In this document: one piece after another, positions 1 through 9,020 of the stretch
Layout of the letters: each line of letters starts with the position of its first letter
Numbering within the stretch: position 1 is the first letter of the stretch
Source: IOR16 sp963521065
Lineage (GTDB): Bacteria > Bacillota > Clostridia > Peptostreptococcales > Anaerovoracaceae
NCBI GenBank assembly: GCA_963521065.1
Contig: CAUQTI010000001.1
Location: 220,831 to 284,830 of the forward strand
Direction: 5' to 3'
Length of the DNA: 64,000 nt
Position numbers and translations under genes: made by a program
The notes under the pieces: generated by a model
Databases searched by the model: none
Told to the model about the DNA's origin: nothing
Seen by the model: only the letters and a program-made list of their open reading frames with translations

Positions 1-408
1 AGCAGTGCATTCATCAGCCCGGTAAGCGGGGCAATCGTAAAAGATTTTGCGATGGATGTCCCAATCTATTCAAAAACCTTAGATGAATTTACGGTTCATA
101 CCGGGATTGATATCGAGGCTCCCCTAGATACACCGGTTGTTGCAGCCGCAGGCGGAACAGTAACAAAGGTATATACAGATGATAGGCTCGGTATTACAAT
201 TCAAATTACGCATGAGGATGGAATTATCAGTCAATATTCAAATTTAAGTACGAATAAGATGGTAGAAGAGGGCGATGTAGTCAAGCAGGGTGACGTTATC
301 AGTGGAGTAGGAAATACCGCATTGTTTGAAAGTCTGGATGCTCCGCATTTGCATTTTGAAATCCAAAAGAATGGAGAGGTGCAGGACCCTTCTTCCTATA
401 TAAAGTAG
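1..408 (+). CDS. M23 (LytM) peptidase C-terminal part, SpoIIQ-like; 5' truncated by window edge
   Basis: The frame is open from base 1, so the start lies outside the window; 135 codons plus a stop are visible. It holds an M23 zinc peptidase fold with the first metal pair HTGIDIEA (HxxxD) and the HLHFEI (HxH) motif near the end. The pattern 'SPVSG..V..F....PIYSKTLDEFTVHTGIDI' is what I associate with clostridial SpoIIQ, the forespore-side partner of SpoIIIAH in the engulfment channel, where the metal ligands are kept, unlike in Bacillus. A hairpin terminator follows directly. SpoIIQ is inferred; another envelope LytM peptidase is possible. Confidence 0.75.
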   Translation, partial: SSAFISPVSGAIVKDFAMDVPIYSKTLDEFTVHTGIDIEAPLDTPVVAAAGGTVTKVYTDDRLGITIQITHEDGIISQYSNLSTNKMVEEGDVVKQGDVISGVGNTALFESLDAPHLHFEIQKNGEVQDPSSYIK

Positions 409-417
409 AGCGGTGAG

Positions 418-463
418 AGCTATCTCATAGAAAAAAATTGTTTTTTTATGTGATAGCTTTTTT
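418..463 (+). terminator. Rho-independent terminator after the M23 peptidase
   Basis: AGCTATC...GATAGCT arms continue inward through an A7/T7 pairing around a TTG loop and are followed by a T run, starting 10 bases after the stop codon. Confidence 0.8.
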
Positions 464-473
464 CGTTTTTTGC

Positions 474-502
474 TTGCATAAGGAAAATTTTTATGATAAA
501 AT
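474..502 (+). promoter_or_regulatory. Probable sigma-A promoter of the his operon
   Basis: TTGCAT (474-479), a 17-base spacer and TAAAAT (497-502). The start would be near 509, giving a leader of about 84 bases that contains the 8-bp repeat array and ends at the hisZ ribosome site. No T-box or obvious attenuator is seen in this short leader. Confidence 0.55.
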
Positions 503-523
503 TCATTAAAATAATTTAACGTA

Positions 524-563
524 GTAAAGCGATGTAGCGATGAAGCGGTAAAGCTGAAAAGCT
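524..563 (+). repeat. Five imperfect tandem 8-bp repeats in the his leader
   Basis: Consecutive octamers GTAAAGCG, ATGTAGCG, ATGAAGCG, GTAAAGCT, GAAAAGCT run from 524 to 563, all sharing the core NNNNAGCK. They sit between the inferred transcription start and the hisZ ribosome site, where a repressor or RNA-binding protein could act. Function unknown. Confidence 0.6.
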
Positions 564-592
564 AAAATAAATAGATGAAGAAGGAGAGAGAA

Positions 593-1720
593 ATGCAACT
601 CCAAGTAAAATCATTAAAGCCAGAGGAAGCAGTAACTCTGAAGTTACGAGGATTATATGAAACCTACGGATATAAGAAATATCGAATGGGCCGTTTTGAA
701 GAATATAGCTTATACGCGATGAACAAACGGTTTTTAGCTAGCGAAAATGTAATTACGTTTACCGATTTAGACGGAAAGCTATTGGCATTAAAGCCGGACG
801 TGACATTGAGTATTGTAAAAAATACGAAGGCAGGAAAGGAGAATACAGAGAAGCTTTATTATATTGAGAATGTATACCGGGAGAGTAAGGAAAGTCATAC
901 ATATAAGGAAATTAGCCAGATGGGGCTGGAGGTCATTGGAAATGTAGACCGTTATGCAGTGACAGAGGTATTATTGCTAGCAGAGAACAGCTTGAACGCA
1001 ATTAGCCCACAGTTTATTCTTTCAATATCTCATATGGACTTTGTGCTTGGCCTTCTCGATGAATTAAACCTTGCAGAAACGGAAAAAAAGCAGATTCTCC
1101 AATGTATTCGAAGTAAAAATAAGGATGAATTGAATAAAGTCGGTGAAAATGCCGGGCTGAATAAAACAGAGCGAGGCCGCCTTGAGAAGATACTTTCTTT
1201 ATGCGGTGAATTTGAAAAGACGCTGTGCAGAGCGGAAGAGCTTGCAGCAAATGCAATAATGCACGAAAGCTTAAGTGCGTTAAAAGAAGTTTACACGACG
1301 TTAAAAGCCTTAGGATTGGGTAAAAAACTCCAATTGGATTTCTCGATGGTAAATGATATTGATTACTATAATGGGATTATTTTTCGGGGTTATGTGGAAG
1401 GATTGCCGCGAAGCGTACTTGCCGGAGGAGAATATTCTGCAATGATGGAAAAGATGGGAAAGGATAGCGGCGCCTTGGGCTTTGCACTCTATCTTAGTGA
1501 GCTTCGTTATTTGCCAATTGAACCAGCCGCTCATGATGTGGAAGCAATGATCCTTTATGAAGAAGGTGTAGATTGTACAAAGCTGACAGAAGCAGTCCAA
1601 AAGCTGATAAAAGAAGGGAAGAGGGTAAGGGCATCGTCGAGTATACCGAAAGGATTGAGATACCAGACCCTATATTGCTTTACGGAGGAAGGATTGAAAG
1701 AGGTGCAGAGCAAATGTTAA
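593..1720 (+). CDS. hisZ: ATP phosphoribosyltransferase regulatory subunit HisZ
   Basis: HisZ is a catalytically dead histidyl-tRNA-synthetase paralogue that binds the short form of HisG and makes the first step of histidine synthesis active and feedback-inhibitable. The 375-residue protein shows class II synthetase traits: LKPDVTLSI (about 66-74), a motif-2-like YYIENVYR (89-96) and QMGLEVIG (109-116). An in-frame ATG at 575 exists, but AAGGAG at 579-584 lies downstream of it and fits the ATG at 593, chosen here. It is the first gene of the his operon and overlaps hisG by 7 bases. Its presence agrees with the short HisG that follows. Confidence 0.93.
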   Translation: MQLQVKSLKPEEAVTLKLRGLYETYGYKKYRMGRFEEYSLYAMNKRFLASENVITFTDLDGKLLALKPDVTLSIVKNTKAGKENTEKLYYIENVYRESKESHTYKEISQMGLEVIGNVDRYAVTEVLLLAENSLNAISPQFILSISHMDFVLGLLDELNLAETEKKQILQCIRSKNKDELNKVGENAGLNKTERGRLEKILSLCGEFEKTLCRAEELAANAIMHESLSALKEVYTTLKALGLGKKLQLDFSMVNDIDYYNGIIFRGYVEGLPRSVLAGGEYSAMMEKMGKDSGALGFALYLSELRYLPIEPAAHDVEAMILYEEGVDCTKLTEAVQKLIKEGKRVRASSSIPKGLRYQTLYCFTEEGLKEVQSKC

Positions 1721-2331
1721 ATATCGCATTGCCAAAGGGGCGTTTGGGCGACCAGGTATATCAGCTTTTGGAGAGCATTGGATACGATTGTAAGAGCATT
1801 TATGAGGAAAATAGGAAGCTTGTATTTGAAAACGCGAAGAGTGGAGTTCGCTATTTGCTAGTGAAGCCAAGTGATGTTGCAATTTATGTTGAGCACCATG
1901 CTGCGGATATCGGGATTGTCGGCAAGGATATTTTGCTAGAGTATCAGCCGGAAGTCTATGAACTTTTGGATTTAAAGCTTGGGAACTGCCGAATGGCAGT
2001 GGCAGCCAAAAAAGGTTATGTAGAAGAAAAGGACCGGACACTTCGCGTTGCAACGAAGTTTGTGAATATTGCGAAGGAGTATTATGCACAGATAAACCGC
2101 GATATTGATATTATCAAGCTGAATGGGAGCATTGAATTGGCACCGCTATTGGGATTATCGGATGTTATTGTGGATATTGTAGAATCCGGAAATACCATAA
2201 AAGAAAATAATTTAGAAATTATAGATGAGTTTAAGAAAATCAGTGCCAGGTTCATTGCAAATAAGAGCAGCTACTTGTTTAAAAATGAAATGATTAACGA
2301 CATGCTTGAAAAGCTTCGGAAAATCGTTTAA
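1714..2331 (+). CDS. hisG: ATP phosphoribosyltransferase, short form (HisG-S)
   Basis: Catalyses ATP + PRPP to phosphoribosyl-ATP, the committed step of histidine synthesis. At 205 residues it is the short form lacking the C-terminal regulatory domain, so it needs HisZ. Visible motifs are LPKGRL (6-11), DIGIVGKD (65-72) and the PRPP loop DVIVDIVESGNT (150-161). The frame is open much further upstream, but the ATG at 1714 lies in the ATGTTAA overlap with the hisZ stop, giving translational coupling, and the family begins exactly here. Confidence 0.95.
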   Translation: MLNIALPKGRLGDQVYQLLESIGYDCKSIYEENRKLVFENAKSGVRYLLVKPSDVAIYVEHHAADIGIVGKDILLEYQPEVYELLDLKLGNCRMAVAAKKGYVEEKDRTLRVATKFVNIAKEYYAQINRDIDIIKLNGSIELAPLLGLSDVIVDIVESGNTIKENNLEIIDEFKKISARFIANKSSYLFKNEMINDMLEKLRKIV

Positions 2332-2353
2332 GTTAAAGGGAGGAGGAAACAGC

Positions 2354-3643
2354 GTGATTCAAATCTATGAAAGTGAGCGCATTCGTTTAAGTGACATATT
2401 GGACAGAGAGCGAGCACAAAATGAGAATGCTGCGGAGGCAGTAGAGAAGATATTGTGTACAGTCCGTGAAAAAGGAGATCAGGCACTTTTTGAATATGAG
2501 AAGCAGTTTGACGGAGTAGAACTAAAAGAATTGGAAGTGTGTCAGCAGGAAATACAAGCTGCATTACAGCGGATTCCGCCGAAATTTCGTGCTGTTTTAG
2601 AGCAGGCGGCAGAAAACATCAAAACGTTTCATCAGCATCAAGTTCGTAGTGGCTTTATCATCAATGAAAAAGATGGAATTGTCATGGGGCAGAAAATAAC
2701 TCCAATTGAAAAGGCTGGCATTTATGTGCCGGGCGGTACGGCTTCCTACCCAAGCAGTGTACTTATGAATGCAATTCCCGCAAAGCTCGCCGGCGTGAAA
2801 GAAATAATAATGACAACCCCTCCGGACAAGAATGGAAACATTGCAGACAGTATTTTAGCAGCCGCGGCGCTTGCCGGCGTGACGAGAATTTTTAAAGTCG
2901 GCGGAGCGCAGGCAATTGGCGCTTTGGCATATGGAACAAAGAGTATGCCAAAGGTGGATAAGATCGTGGGACCCGGAAATGTTTTTGTTGCCACGGCCAA
3001 AAGCAAGGTGTATGGACTCGTTGACATTGACATGATTGCCGGTCCCAGTGAAATCCTAGTCATTGCCGATGAAGGCTGTAATCCTGCGTTTGTCGCAGCG
3101 GATTTGTTGAGTCAGGCAGAGCACGATGCATTGGCAAGCGCTGTTTTGGTTACCGATAGCAGAGTCTTGGCAGAAGCAGTGCAAAAAGAGATTGAAAAAC
3201 AATTGGAGCTTCTTCCAAGGAAAACAATTGCAGAAAAAAGCATTTTACAGCGGGGGAAAATTATTCTGACTGCGAACATAGAAAGTGCGGTAGAAATCGC
3301 AAATGAGATTGCCCCAGAGCATTTGGAGGTTTGTGTAGAGGATGCCTTTGCATTACTTCCGAAGATAAGAAATGCTGGTTCGATCTTTCTCGGAAAGTAT
3401 GCCCCAGAAGCGCTTGGAGACTATTTTGGCGGACCAAACCACATTTTGCCGACAAGTGGAACTGCACGGTTTTCCAGTCCCTTAAGTGTCGATGATTTTA
3501 TTAAAAAATCCAGTTTTATTTATTATACAAAAGAGGCACTATGTGAGGCGAAAGATCAAATTGCATATTTTGCAGAGCAGGAAGGCTTGGTGGCACATGC
3601 GAAAAGTGTCACCATCCGCTTCGAGGAGGAGGCGATACAATGA
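2354..3643 (+). CDS. hisD: Histidinol dehydrogenase
   Basis: Zinc enzyme that oxidises L-histidinol to histidine in two NAD-dependent steps, ending the pathway. The 429-residue protein has the family hallmarks: PGGTASYPSSVLMNAIPA, GPGNVFVATAK, the zinc/catalytic stretch SQAEHDALA, APEHLEV, and GGPNHILPTSGTARF near the C terminus. The start is GTG at 2354, placed 9 bases after AGGAGG; the longer open frame upstream lies inside hisG. It is third in the operon and its stop overlaps the hisC start (ATGA). Confidence 0.95.
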   Translation: MIQIYESERIRLSDILDRERAQNENAAEAVEKILCTVREKGDQALFEYEKQFDGVELKELEVCQQEIQAALQRIPPKFRAVLEQAAENIKTFHQHQVRSGFIINEKDGIVMGQKITPIEKAGIYVPGGTASYPSSVLMNAIPAKLAGVKEIIMTTPPDKNGNIADSILAAAALAGVTRIFKVGGAQAIGALAYGTKSMPKVDKIVGPGNVFVATAKSKVYGLVDIDMIAGPSEILVIADEGCNPAFVAADLLSQAEHDALASAVLVTDSRVLAEAVQKEIEKQLELLPRKTIAEKSILQRGKIILTANIESAVEIANEIAPEHLEVCVEDAFALLPKIRNAGSIFLGKYAPEALGDYFGGPNHILPTSGTARFSSPLSVDDFIKKSSFIYYTKEALCEAKDQIAYFAEQEGLVAHAKSVTIRFEEEAIQ

Positions 3644-4713
3644 GCCGTTTTTTAAGCAGAAAATTTGAACAGATAGTGCCCTATACACCGGGGGAGCAGC
3701 TGCAGGATATGCAGTATATTAAGCTCAACACAAATGAAAGTCCTTATCCGCCAAGTCCGAAAGCGATGAAAATAGTGAACGGAGAAACACTGGAAAATTT
3801 ACGCCTTTATTCTGATCCTGAAAGTAGACAGCTTGCTAAGACAATTGCGGATTACTATGGGGTGGAAAAAGAGCAGATCTTGGTGGGAAATGGTTCGGAT
3901 GAACTGCTCGCTTTTGCATTTCAAGCATTTCATAATGAAACACAGCCGATTTGCTTTCCGGAGATTACTTATGGATTTTATAAAGTGTTTGCCGAGCTTT
4001 ACGGAGTGCCGGCGGTAAAGATACCACTTGTGCAAGACTTCCAAATCAATATTAAGGATTATCTTGCCTGCGGAAGAAATATTATTTTAGCAAATCCGAA
4101 TGCACCGACGGGCATTTGCCTTCCGCTTACAGACATTGAGAAAATTTTACAGACAAACCCTGAAAACTTAGTAATTATTGATGAGGCTTACATTGATTTT
4201 GGCGGAGAGAGCTGTATTCCGCTTCTGAAACGATATGATAATCTTCTTGTGATACAAACCTTTTCAAAATCAAGGAGCCTCGCGGGGGCCCGAATTGGTT
4301 TTGCACTTTCCAGAAAGGAAATCATTGAAGATTTAAATAAAATAAAATTCAGCTTTAATCCATATAATGTAAATCGCCTGTCAATGCGTTTGGGACAAGA
4401 GGCGATTGCAGACAAAGAATATTTCAGACAGTGCACAGATGCAATCATACACACGAGAGAGAAGCTTACAATGGGATTAAAAACACTGGGATTTGAAGTT
4501 CTGCCGTCAAAAGCCAATTTTATATTTGCAAGGCATCCACAGATCGACGGAGCTGTTTATTTTAAAGAGTTAAAGCGGAACGGAATCTTAGTGCGTCACT
4601 GGAATGATGTACGGATTTCCGATTTTGTCAGAGTTACAATCGGTACTTATGAACAGATGACACGTTTTTATGAAGTGACAAAGGAGATTCTGGAAAGCGC
4701 GCAGAAAGGGTAG
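3640..4713 (+). CDS. hisC: Histidinol-phosphate aminotransferase
   Basis: PLP enzyme converting imidazole-acetol phosphate to histidinol phosphate with glutamate. The 357-residue fold-type I aminotransferase shows NPNAPTG (152-158), DEAY (181-184) and the PLP lysine K210 in TFSKSRSLAGARIGF. It starts at ATG 3640 overlapping the hisD stop in ATGA. Position in an unbroken his operon supports HisC over the related aromatic aminotransferases. Confidence 0.94.
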   Translation: MSRFLSRKFEQIVPYTPGEQLQDMQYIKLNTNESPYPPSPKAMKIVNGETLENLRLYSDPESRQLAKTIADYYGVEKEQILVGNGSDELLAFAFQAFHNETQPICFPEITYGFYKVFAELYGVPAVKIPLVQDFQINIKDYLACGRNIILANPNAPTGICLPLTDIEKILQTNPENLVIIDEAYIDFGGESCIPLLKRYDNLLVIQTFSKSRSLAGARIGFALSRKEIIEDLNKIKFSFNPYNVNRLSMRLGQEAIADKEYFRQCTDAIIHTREKLTMGLKTLGFEVLPSKANFIFARHPQIDGAVYFKELKRNGILVRHWNDVRISDFVRVTIGTYEQMTRFYEVTKEILESAQKG

Positions 4714-4718
4714 AAACC

Positions 4719-5309
4719 ATGATGAGGAAGAGCAAAATCATAAGGGAAACGCAGGAAACGAAAATTGCACTGGAATTGAATTTAGACGGCAGTGGAACGT
4801 ATCAGAATGACACAGGCTGTGGATTTTTAAATCATATGCTGGATTTGTTTTCAAAGCATGGCAGATTTGATTTTCAGGTCACTTGCAGAGGGGATGTAGA
4901 GGTGGATGATCATCATACGGTGGAAGATATCGGCATTGCGTTAGGGAGTGCATTTTTACAGGCTGTTGGTGAAAAACGAGGAATTCGGCGTTACGGAAGT
5001 TTTTTACTGCCGATGGATGAAGCCTTGATTTTATGCGCCCTGGACATCAGCGGGAGAGAATGCCTGGTCTTCGATGTCAAGATTCCGTCGCAAAAGGTAG
5101 GCAGTTTTGATACGGAGTTAGTAAAAGAGTTTTTACTTGGATTTTGCCGAGCCTTCGGCCTTACTTTGCACATAAAGCAGTTGGCAGGTGAAAACAGCCA
5201 TCACATCATTGAAGCGATATTTAAAGGCCTGGGAAGAGCTTTGGCGCAGGCAGTTTCCATTGATATTCAGTATAAGGATGAAATTCCATCAACGAAAGGA
5301 CTCTTATAG
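4719..5309 (+). CDS. hisB: Imidazoleglycerol-phosphate dehydratase
   Basis: Manganese-dependent dehydration of IGP to imidazole-acetol phosphate. It is the stand-alone form of 196 residues with no fused phosphatase, consistent with a separate PHP-type histidinol-phosphatase in the operon. The two metal-binding repeats are clear: DHHTVED (64-70) and NSHHIIEA (about 160). The first half carries FLNHMLD, where many homologues have FxDHMLD. Start at 4719 with a second ATG at 4722; only five bases separate it from hisC. Confidence 0.94.
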   Translation: MMRKSKIIRETQETKIALELNLDGSGTYQNDTGCGFLNHMLDLFSKHGRFDFQVTCRGDVEVDDHHTVEDIGIALGSAFLQAVGEKRGIRRYGSFLLPMDEALILCALDISGRECLVFDVKIPSQKVGSFDTELVKEFLLGFCRAFGLTLHIKQLAGENSHHIIEAIFKGLGRALAQAVSIDIQYKDEIPSTKGLL

Positions 5310-5320
5310 GAGGGGGACAG

Positions 5321-5932
5321 ATGATTGCAATCATTGATTACGGCGTGGGGAACTTGTTTTCTTTACGCTCTTCTTTAGACTATTTAAAGCTGGAAAGTAT
5401 ACTTACGAACAAGGAAAGTGAAATTGTGAAAGCCGACCATATTTTGCTTCCGGGAGTCGGTGCCTTCGCTGACGCTGCTCAAAAACTGAAGGATGCGGGG
5501 CTTTCTGAGATTCTTTGCCAGCAGGCAGAGCATGGAAAACCACTTTTAGGAATTTGCCTTGGGATGCAGCTTTTATTTGAAAGAAGCTTTGAATTTGGAA
5601 CACATCAAGGTCTTGGTCTAATAAAAGGCGAGGTTTCTCCTTTAAGACCGGCTGTATCAGCAGATTTAAAAATCCCTCATATTGGATGGAATCGCCTGGA
5701 CAAGAAAAAAGAGCACGCTCTTTTAAAATATAGTAAGAAGGATGATTGCGTCTACTATGTGCACAGTTTTTACGCGACAGGATGCGAGGACAGCACAGTG
5801 GCTGTCTCAGAATACCAAATTGAAATACCCGGTGTTGTCGCACAGGAGAACGTATGCGGAACACAATTTCACCCGGAGAAGAGCGGTGAAGCCGGACTCC
5901 GTATTTTGCAGGCATTTGCAGAATTATCTTAA
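5321..5932 (+). CDS. hisH: Imidazole glycerol phosphate synthase, glutaminase subunit
   Basis: Class I glutamine amidotransferase that feeds ammonia to HisF. The 203-residue protein has LLPGVGAF, the nucleophile elbow GICLGMQ (C79) and the catalytic His/Glu in FHPEKSGEAG near residue 180. A good AGGAGG site precedes the ATG. It is separated from its partner hisF only by hisA, the usual HAF order. Confidence 0.94.
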   Translation: MIAIIDYGVGNLFSLRSSLDYLKLESILTNKESEIVKADHILLPGVGAFADAAQKLKDAGLSEILCQQAEHGKPLLGICLGMQLLFERSFEFGTHQGLGLIKGEVSPLRPAVSADLKIPHIGWNRLDKKKEHALLKYSKKDDCVYYVHSFYATGCEDSTVAVSEYQIEIPGVVAQENVCGTQFHPEKSGEAGLRILQAFAELS

Positions 5933-6033
5933 TAAATTTTGCAATCCTTCTTATATTTATGATTGATGCTTTCCGTGCATGGGAATATAAAAAGAAAAAT
6001 AGAAAGCAGCGCTTCGGCGGGAAAGGAAAGAAT

Positions 6034-6741
6034 ATGGATATTTTTGCTGCAATTGACATTTATAATGGGGAGGCCGTTCGGTTGTTTCAAGGCGACTATC
6101 AAAGAATGACGGTATATGGAAAAGACCCGGTGGCAGTTGCAAAGGGCTTAAAGGAGAAAGGCGCCACTCACTTACATATTGTGGATTTGGATGGTGCAAA
6201 GGACGGGACTTTGGCCCATTTTGACATGATTGCAGAAATCGTGAAGATTGGAGGGCTCTTTGTGCAGGTTGGCGGCGGAATCCGAGATGAAGAACGAATT
6301 GTGCGTTACTTGGAAGCGGGCGTCAATCGCGTTGTCTTAGGAACAGCGGCAGCAACAAATCGTCCGTTTCTTGAAGAAATGGTTGGAAAATATGGAGATA
6401 AGATTGCGGTCAGTGTCGATGTAAAAGGCGGGATGGTAGCGATTCGAGGCTGGAAGGAAATGACCAGCACAGATGGAGTTGCATTTTGTAAAGAACTTTC
6501 GGCGATGGGCGTAAAAACAGTAATCTATACAGATATTTCAAAGGATGGCATGCTGGAAGGAACAAACATGGAAATCTATGAGGAACTCTCTAAAATAGAA
6601 GAATTGAATATAATTGCTTCCGGCGGCATCAGTTTTATTTTAGAATTGATGCAGCTAAAAGATTTCGTGGCGGCTGCGATTGTAGGAAAAGCGCTTTATA
6701 CAGGCGCAATTAAACTCGAAGAAGCAATGAAATTAATTTAA
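6034..6741 (+). CDS. hisA: ProFAR isomerase (HisA)
   Basis: (beta/alpha)8 barrel that isomerises the N-ribosyl group of ProFAR to PRFAR. The 235-residue protein has the catalytic aspartates in AAIDIYNG (D8) and YTDISKDGM, and the phosphate-binding loops VGGGIRDEE and ASGGIS. The frame is open from 5959, but that segment is lysine-rich and unlike the family; ATG 6034 has GAAAGGAAAG in front and gives the normal length. This leaves a 101-base gap after hisH, the longest in the operon. Confidence 0.93.
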   Translation: MDIFAAIDIYNGEAVRLFQGDYQRMTVYGKDPVAVAKGLKEKGATHLHIVDLDGAKDGTLAHFDMIAEIVKIGGLFVQVGGGIRDEERIVRYLEAGVNRVVLGTAAATNRPFLEEMVGKYGDKIAVSVDVKGGMVAIRGWKEMTSTDGVAFCKELSAMGVKTVIYTDISKDGMLEGTNMEIYEELSKIEELNIIASGGISFILELMQLKDFVAAAIVGKALYTGAIKLEEAMKLI

Positions 6742-6762
6742 AAGAAAGGCGGGATCTCTCCG

Positions 6763-7515
6763 ATGATAACAAAAAGAATTATTCCATGCCTGGATGTGAG
6801 AAACGGACGTGTAGTAAAGGGAATTAATTTCGAAGGGGTAAAGGATGTTGCTGACCCCGTGGAGATGGCACGTTTTTACAATGACGCGGGTGCGGATGAA
6901 CTGGTTTTTTACGATATCACCGCAAGCGTAGAGGAACGCAGCTTATTTACCGATATTTTGAAACGCGTTGCCAGTCAGATTTTTATACCGCTGACCGTTG
7001 GAGGAGGGATTCATTCACTTGATGATTTTGATCGTGTCTTAAAATGTGGAGCAGACAAAGTAAGCATTAACAGTGGAGCTATAAAAAGGCCGGAATTAAT
7101 CCGTGAAGCGGCGTTAAAATACGGAAAGCAGTGCGTTGTTCTCAGCATGGACGTAAAGCGTGTAAACGGCAGCTTTCACGTTTTTTCCAAAGGAGGAAGA
7201 GAGGACACCGGAATAGATGCGCTGAAATGGGCAGAAGACGGTGTAGAGAGCGGGGCAGGGGAGCTGGTGATTAATAGCATTGACACAGATGGGGTAAAAG
7301 ACGGGTTTGATCTGGAGCTGCTTCTGGCCATTGCGGAGCGCGTGTCCGTTCCGATTGTTGCCTCCGGAGGAGCTGGGAAAAAAGAAGATTTCAAGGAGCT
7401 GTTTCGGTATCCGCAGATTGATGCAGGGTTGGCAGCAAGCATTTTTCATTTTAAAGAGGTAAACATCCGCGATTTGAAATCTTACTTAAGAGAATGCGGA
7501 ATTGAAGTGCGTTGA
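6763..7515 (+). CDS. hisF: Imidazole glycerol phosphate synthase, cyclase subunit
   Basis: Barrel subunit that uses HisH-derived ammonia to make IGP and AICAR from PRFAR. The 250-residue protein starts MITKRIIPCLDVRNGRVVKG with catalytic D11. Phosphate loops VGGGIHSLDD and ASGGAGKKED are present, as is the second acidic site in INSIDTDGVKDG. It has a ribosome site AAAGGCGGG and follows hisA by 21 bases. Confidence 0.95.
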   Translation: MITKRIIPCLDVRNGRVVKGINFEGVKDVADPVEMARFYNDAGADELVFYDITASVEERSLFTDILKRVASQIFIPLTVGGGIHSLDDFDRVLKCGADKVSINSGAIKRPELIREAALKYGKQCVVLSMDVKRVNGSFHVFSKGGREDTGIDALKWAEDGVESGAGELVINSIDTDGVKDGFDLELLLAIAERVSVPIVASGGAGKKEDFKELFRYPQIDAGLAASIFHFKEVNIRDLKSYLRECGIEVR

Positions 7516-7528
7516 AGGGAGTAGTGCA

Positions 7529-8164
7529 ATGGAATTAAAATTTGATGAGAAGGGACTCATTCCCGCAATCGTACAGGATTACTATACCAAACAGGTGTTG
7601 ACACTTGCATATATGAATCGAGAAAGTTTGGAAATCAGCATTAGAGAGAGAACAACGTGCTTTTTCAGCCGAAGCCGGCAGTGCTTATGGAGAAAGGGAG
7701 AAACGAGCGGAAACCGTCAGCATATCGTCAGCATTTATGCAGATTGCGACGCAGATTCTCTTGTGATAGAAGTAAAAAAGGAAGGCCCGGCTTGTCATAC
7801 CGGAGAAGAAAGCTGTTTTTATGAGCCTTTGTATTTAAGTGAAGCACTTACACCATTTTCCTACCATGCGTTATATGAGATGATTCAGGGGCGGAAAACA
7901 AACAAAAAAGAAGGAAGCTATACAACGTATCTCTTTGAGAAAGGGATGGATAAGATTCTGAAAAAAGTAGGAGAAGAGGCAACTGAGGTCATTATAGCGG
8001 CTTCTAAAAAGGATCGTGAGGAAACGATATATGAGCTTGCTGATCTTACTTACCATATGATGGTGCTTATGGCGGAGATGGGGATTTCATGCAGCGAGCT
8101 CACAGAAGAGCTGGCGAAACGGCATGTGATTGACCACAAGGTAAAGCAGGAGCGTATGAAATAA
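7529..8164 (+). CDS. hisIE: Bifunctional phosphoribosyl-AMP cyclohydrolase / phosphoribosyl-ATP pyrophosphatase
   Basis: Fusion of HisI (residues about 1-110: SRQCLWRKGETSGNRQ, the metal site DCDADSL and the cysteine motif CHTGEESCF) with HisE (about 115-211: the MazG-like EEATEVIIAA and a second acidic helix YELADLTYH). It performs steps two and three of the pathway. The 211-residue length fits bifunctional HisIE. The start at 7529 follows GAAGGGAG; the stop overlaps the next start by one base. Confidence 0.94.
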   Translation: MELKFDEKGLIPAIVQDYYTKQVLTLAYMNRESLEISIRERTTCFFSRSRQCLWRKGETSGNRQHIVSIYADCDADSLVIEVKKEGPACHTGEESCFYEPLYLSEALTPFSYHALYEMIQGRKTNKKEGSYTTYLFEKGMDKILKKVGEEATEVIIAASKKDREETIYELADLTYHMMVLMAEMGISCSELTEELAKRHVIDHKVKQERMK

Positions 8165-8985
8165 TGGTAGTAACTTCAAATGTGCATACCCATACAAATT
8201 TTTGTGATGGAAGAGACAGCGCGGAAGTGATGGCGGCTGCGGCCATGAAAAAAAACTTTTCCTGTCTGGGATTCAGCGGGCATTCCTATACACCATTTGA
8301 TGAAAGCTGTGGTATGAATTTGGAAAATACGAGAGCGTATAGGGAAACAATCAGTGCATTGCAGGAAGAATATAACGGCAGGATGGAAATTCTATGTGGG
8401 ATTGAATGGGATTACTATTCTGTGATTGATCCTTGCCAATGGGAATATACGATTGGGAGCGTTCATTATGTGCAAAGTCCACTGACTGGAAAATATTATG
8501 CAGTGGATGCTTGCGAATCCGAGCTTACGGCTTGCATTGAAGAAGGCTTTTCCGGTGACGTTGCCGCGATGATAAAAGCATATTATGCAAATGTGGAAGA
8601 TATGGCATTGACCTTTAAACCGACTATTTTAGGGCATTTTGATTTGATTCGGAAGCTGAATCGCGGAAATCTTTTTTTTGATGAGAACTCACCGATTTAT
8701 AAAGCCATCGCATTTGAAGCAATGGAGAAAATTGTAAAAGCAGGAACTGTAATAGAAATCAATACCGGAGCCATGTTCCGCGGTTATTGTGATACCCCGT
8801 ATCCGGCAGCTCCGCTTTTGGGCTTGCTGCGTGAGCTGGATGCAAATTTGATTTTGAGTGCAGACGCGCATGCAGCAGAAGGCTTGGATTATGCGTTTTC
8901 CGAGGTGTTAAAACAGCTTCGGGAAATGGGGTTTTCTGAAGTTATGGAGCTGCGCAGCGGAGGCTTCATCACGACAAAATTATAG
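8164..8985 (+). CDS. hisJ: Histidinol-phosphatase, PHP family
   Basis: Metal-dependent PHP phosphatase that dephosphorylates histidinol phosphate. The 273-residue protein begins with the PHP signature VHTHTNFCDGRD (metal ligands H8, H10), followed by FSGHSYTPFD, GIEWDYY, GHFDLI and a terminal SADAHAAE. It is the last gene of the operon, its ATG overlapping the hisIE stop, and is followed immediately by the operon terminator. Context separates it from other PHP enzymes. Confidence 0.88.
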   Translation: MVVTSNVHTHTNFCDGRDSAEVMAAAAMKKNFSCLGFSGHSYTPFDESCGMNLENTRAYRETISALQEEYNGRMEILCGIEWDYYSVIDPCQWEYTIGSVHYVQSPLTGKYYAVDACESELTACIEEGFSGDVAAMIKAYYANVEDMALTFKPTILGHFDLIRKLNRGNLFFDENSPIYKAIAFEAMEKIVKAGTVIEINTGAMFRGYCDTPYPAAPLLGLLRELDANLILSADAHAAEGLDYAFSEVLKQLREMGFSEVMELRSGGFITTKL

Positions 8986-9017
8986 CCGCGAACATCTCCG
9001 CGGCTATTTCTTTTTTC
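8982..9017 (+). terminator. Terminator of the his operon
   Basis: ATAGCCGCG and CGCGGCTAT arms around a short loop, followed by TTTCTTTTTT. It begins in the hisJ stop codon, just before the convergent spoIIID stop. Confidence 0.9.
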
Positions 9018-9020
9018 GAT

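Noticed and set aside
5959..6033. 25-codon upstream extension of hisA
   Set aside because: It does not match the family N terminus, and the ATG at 6034 has its own ribosome site.
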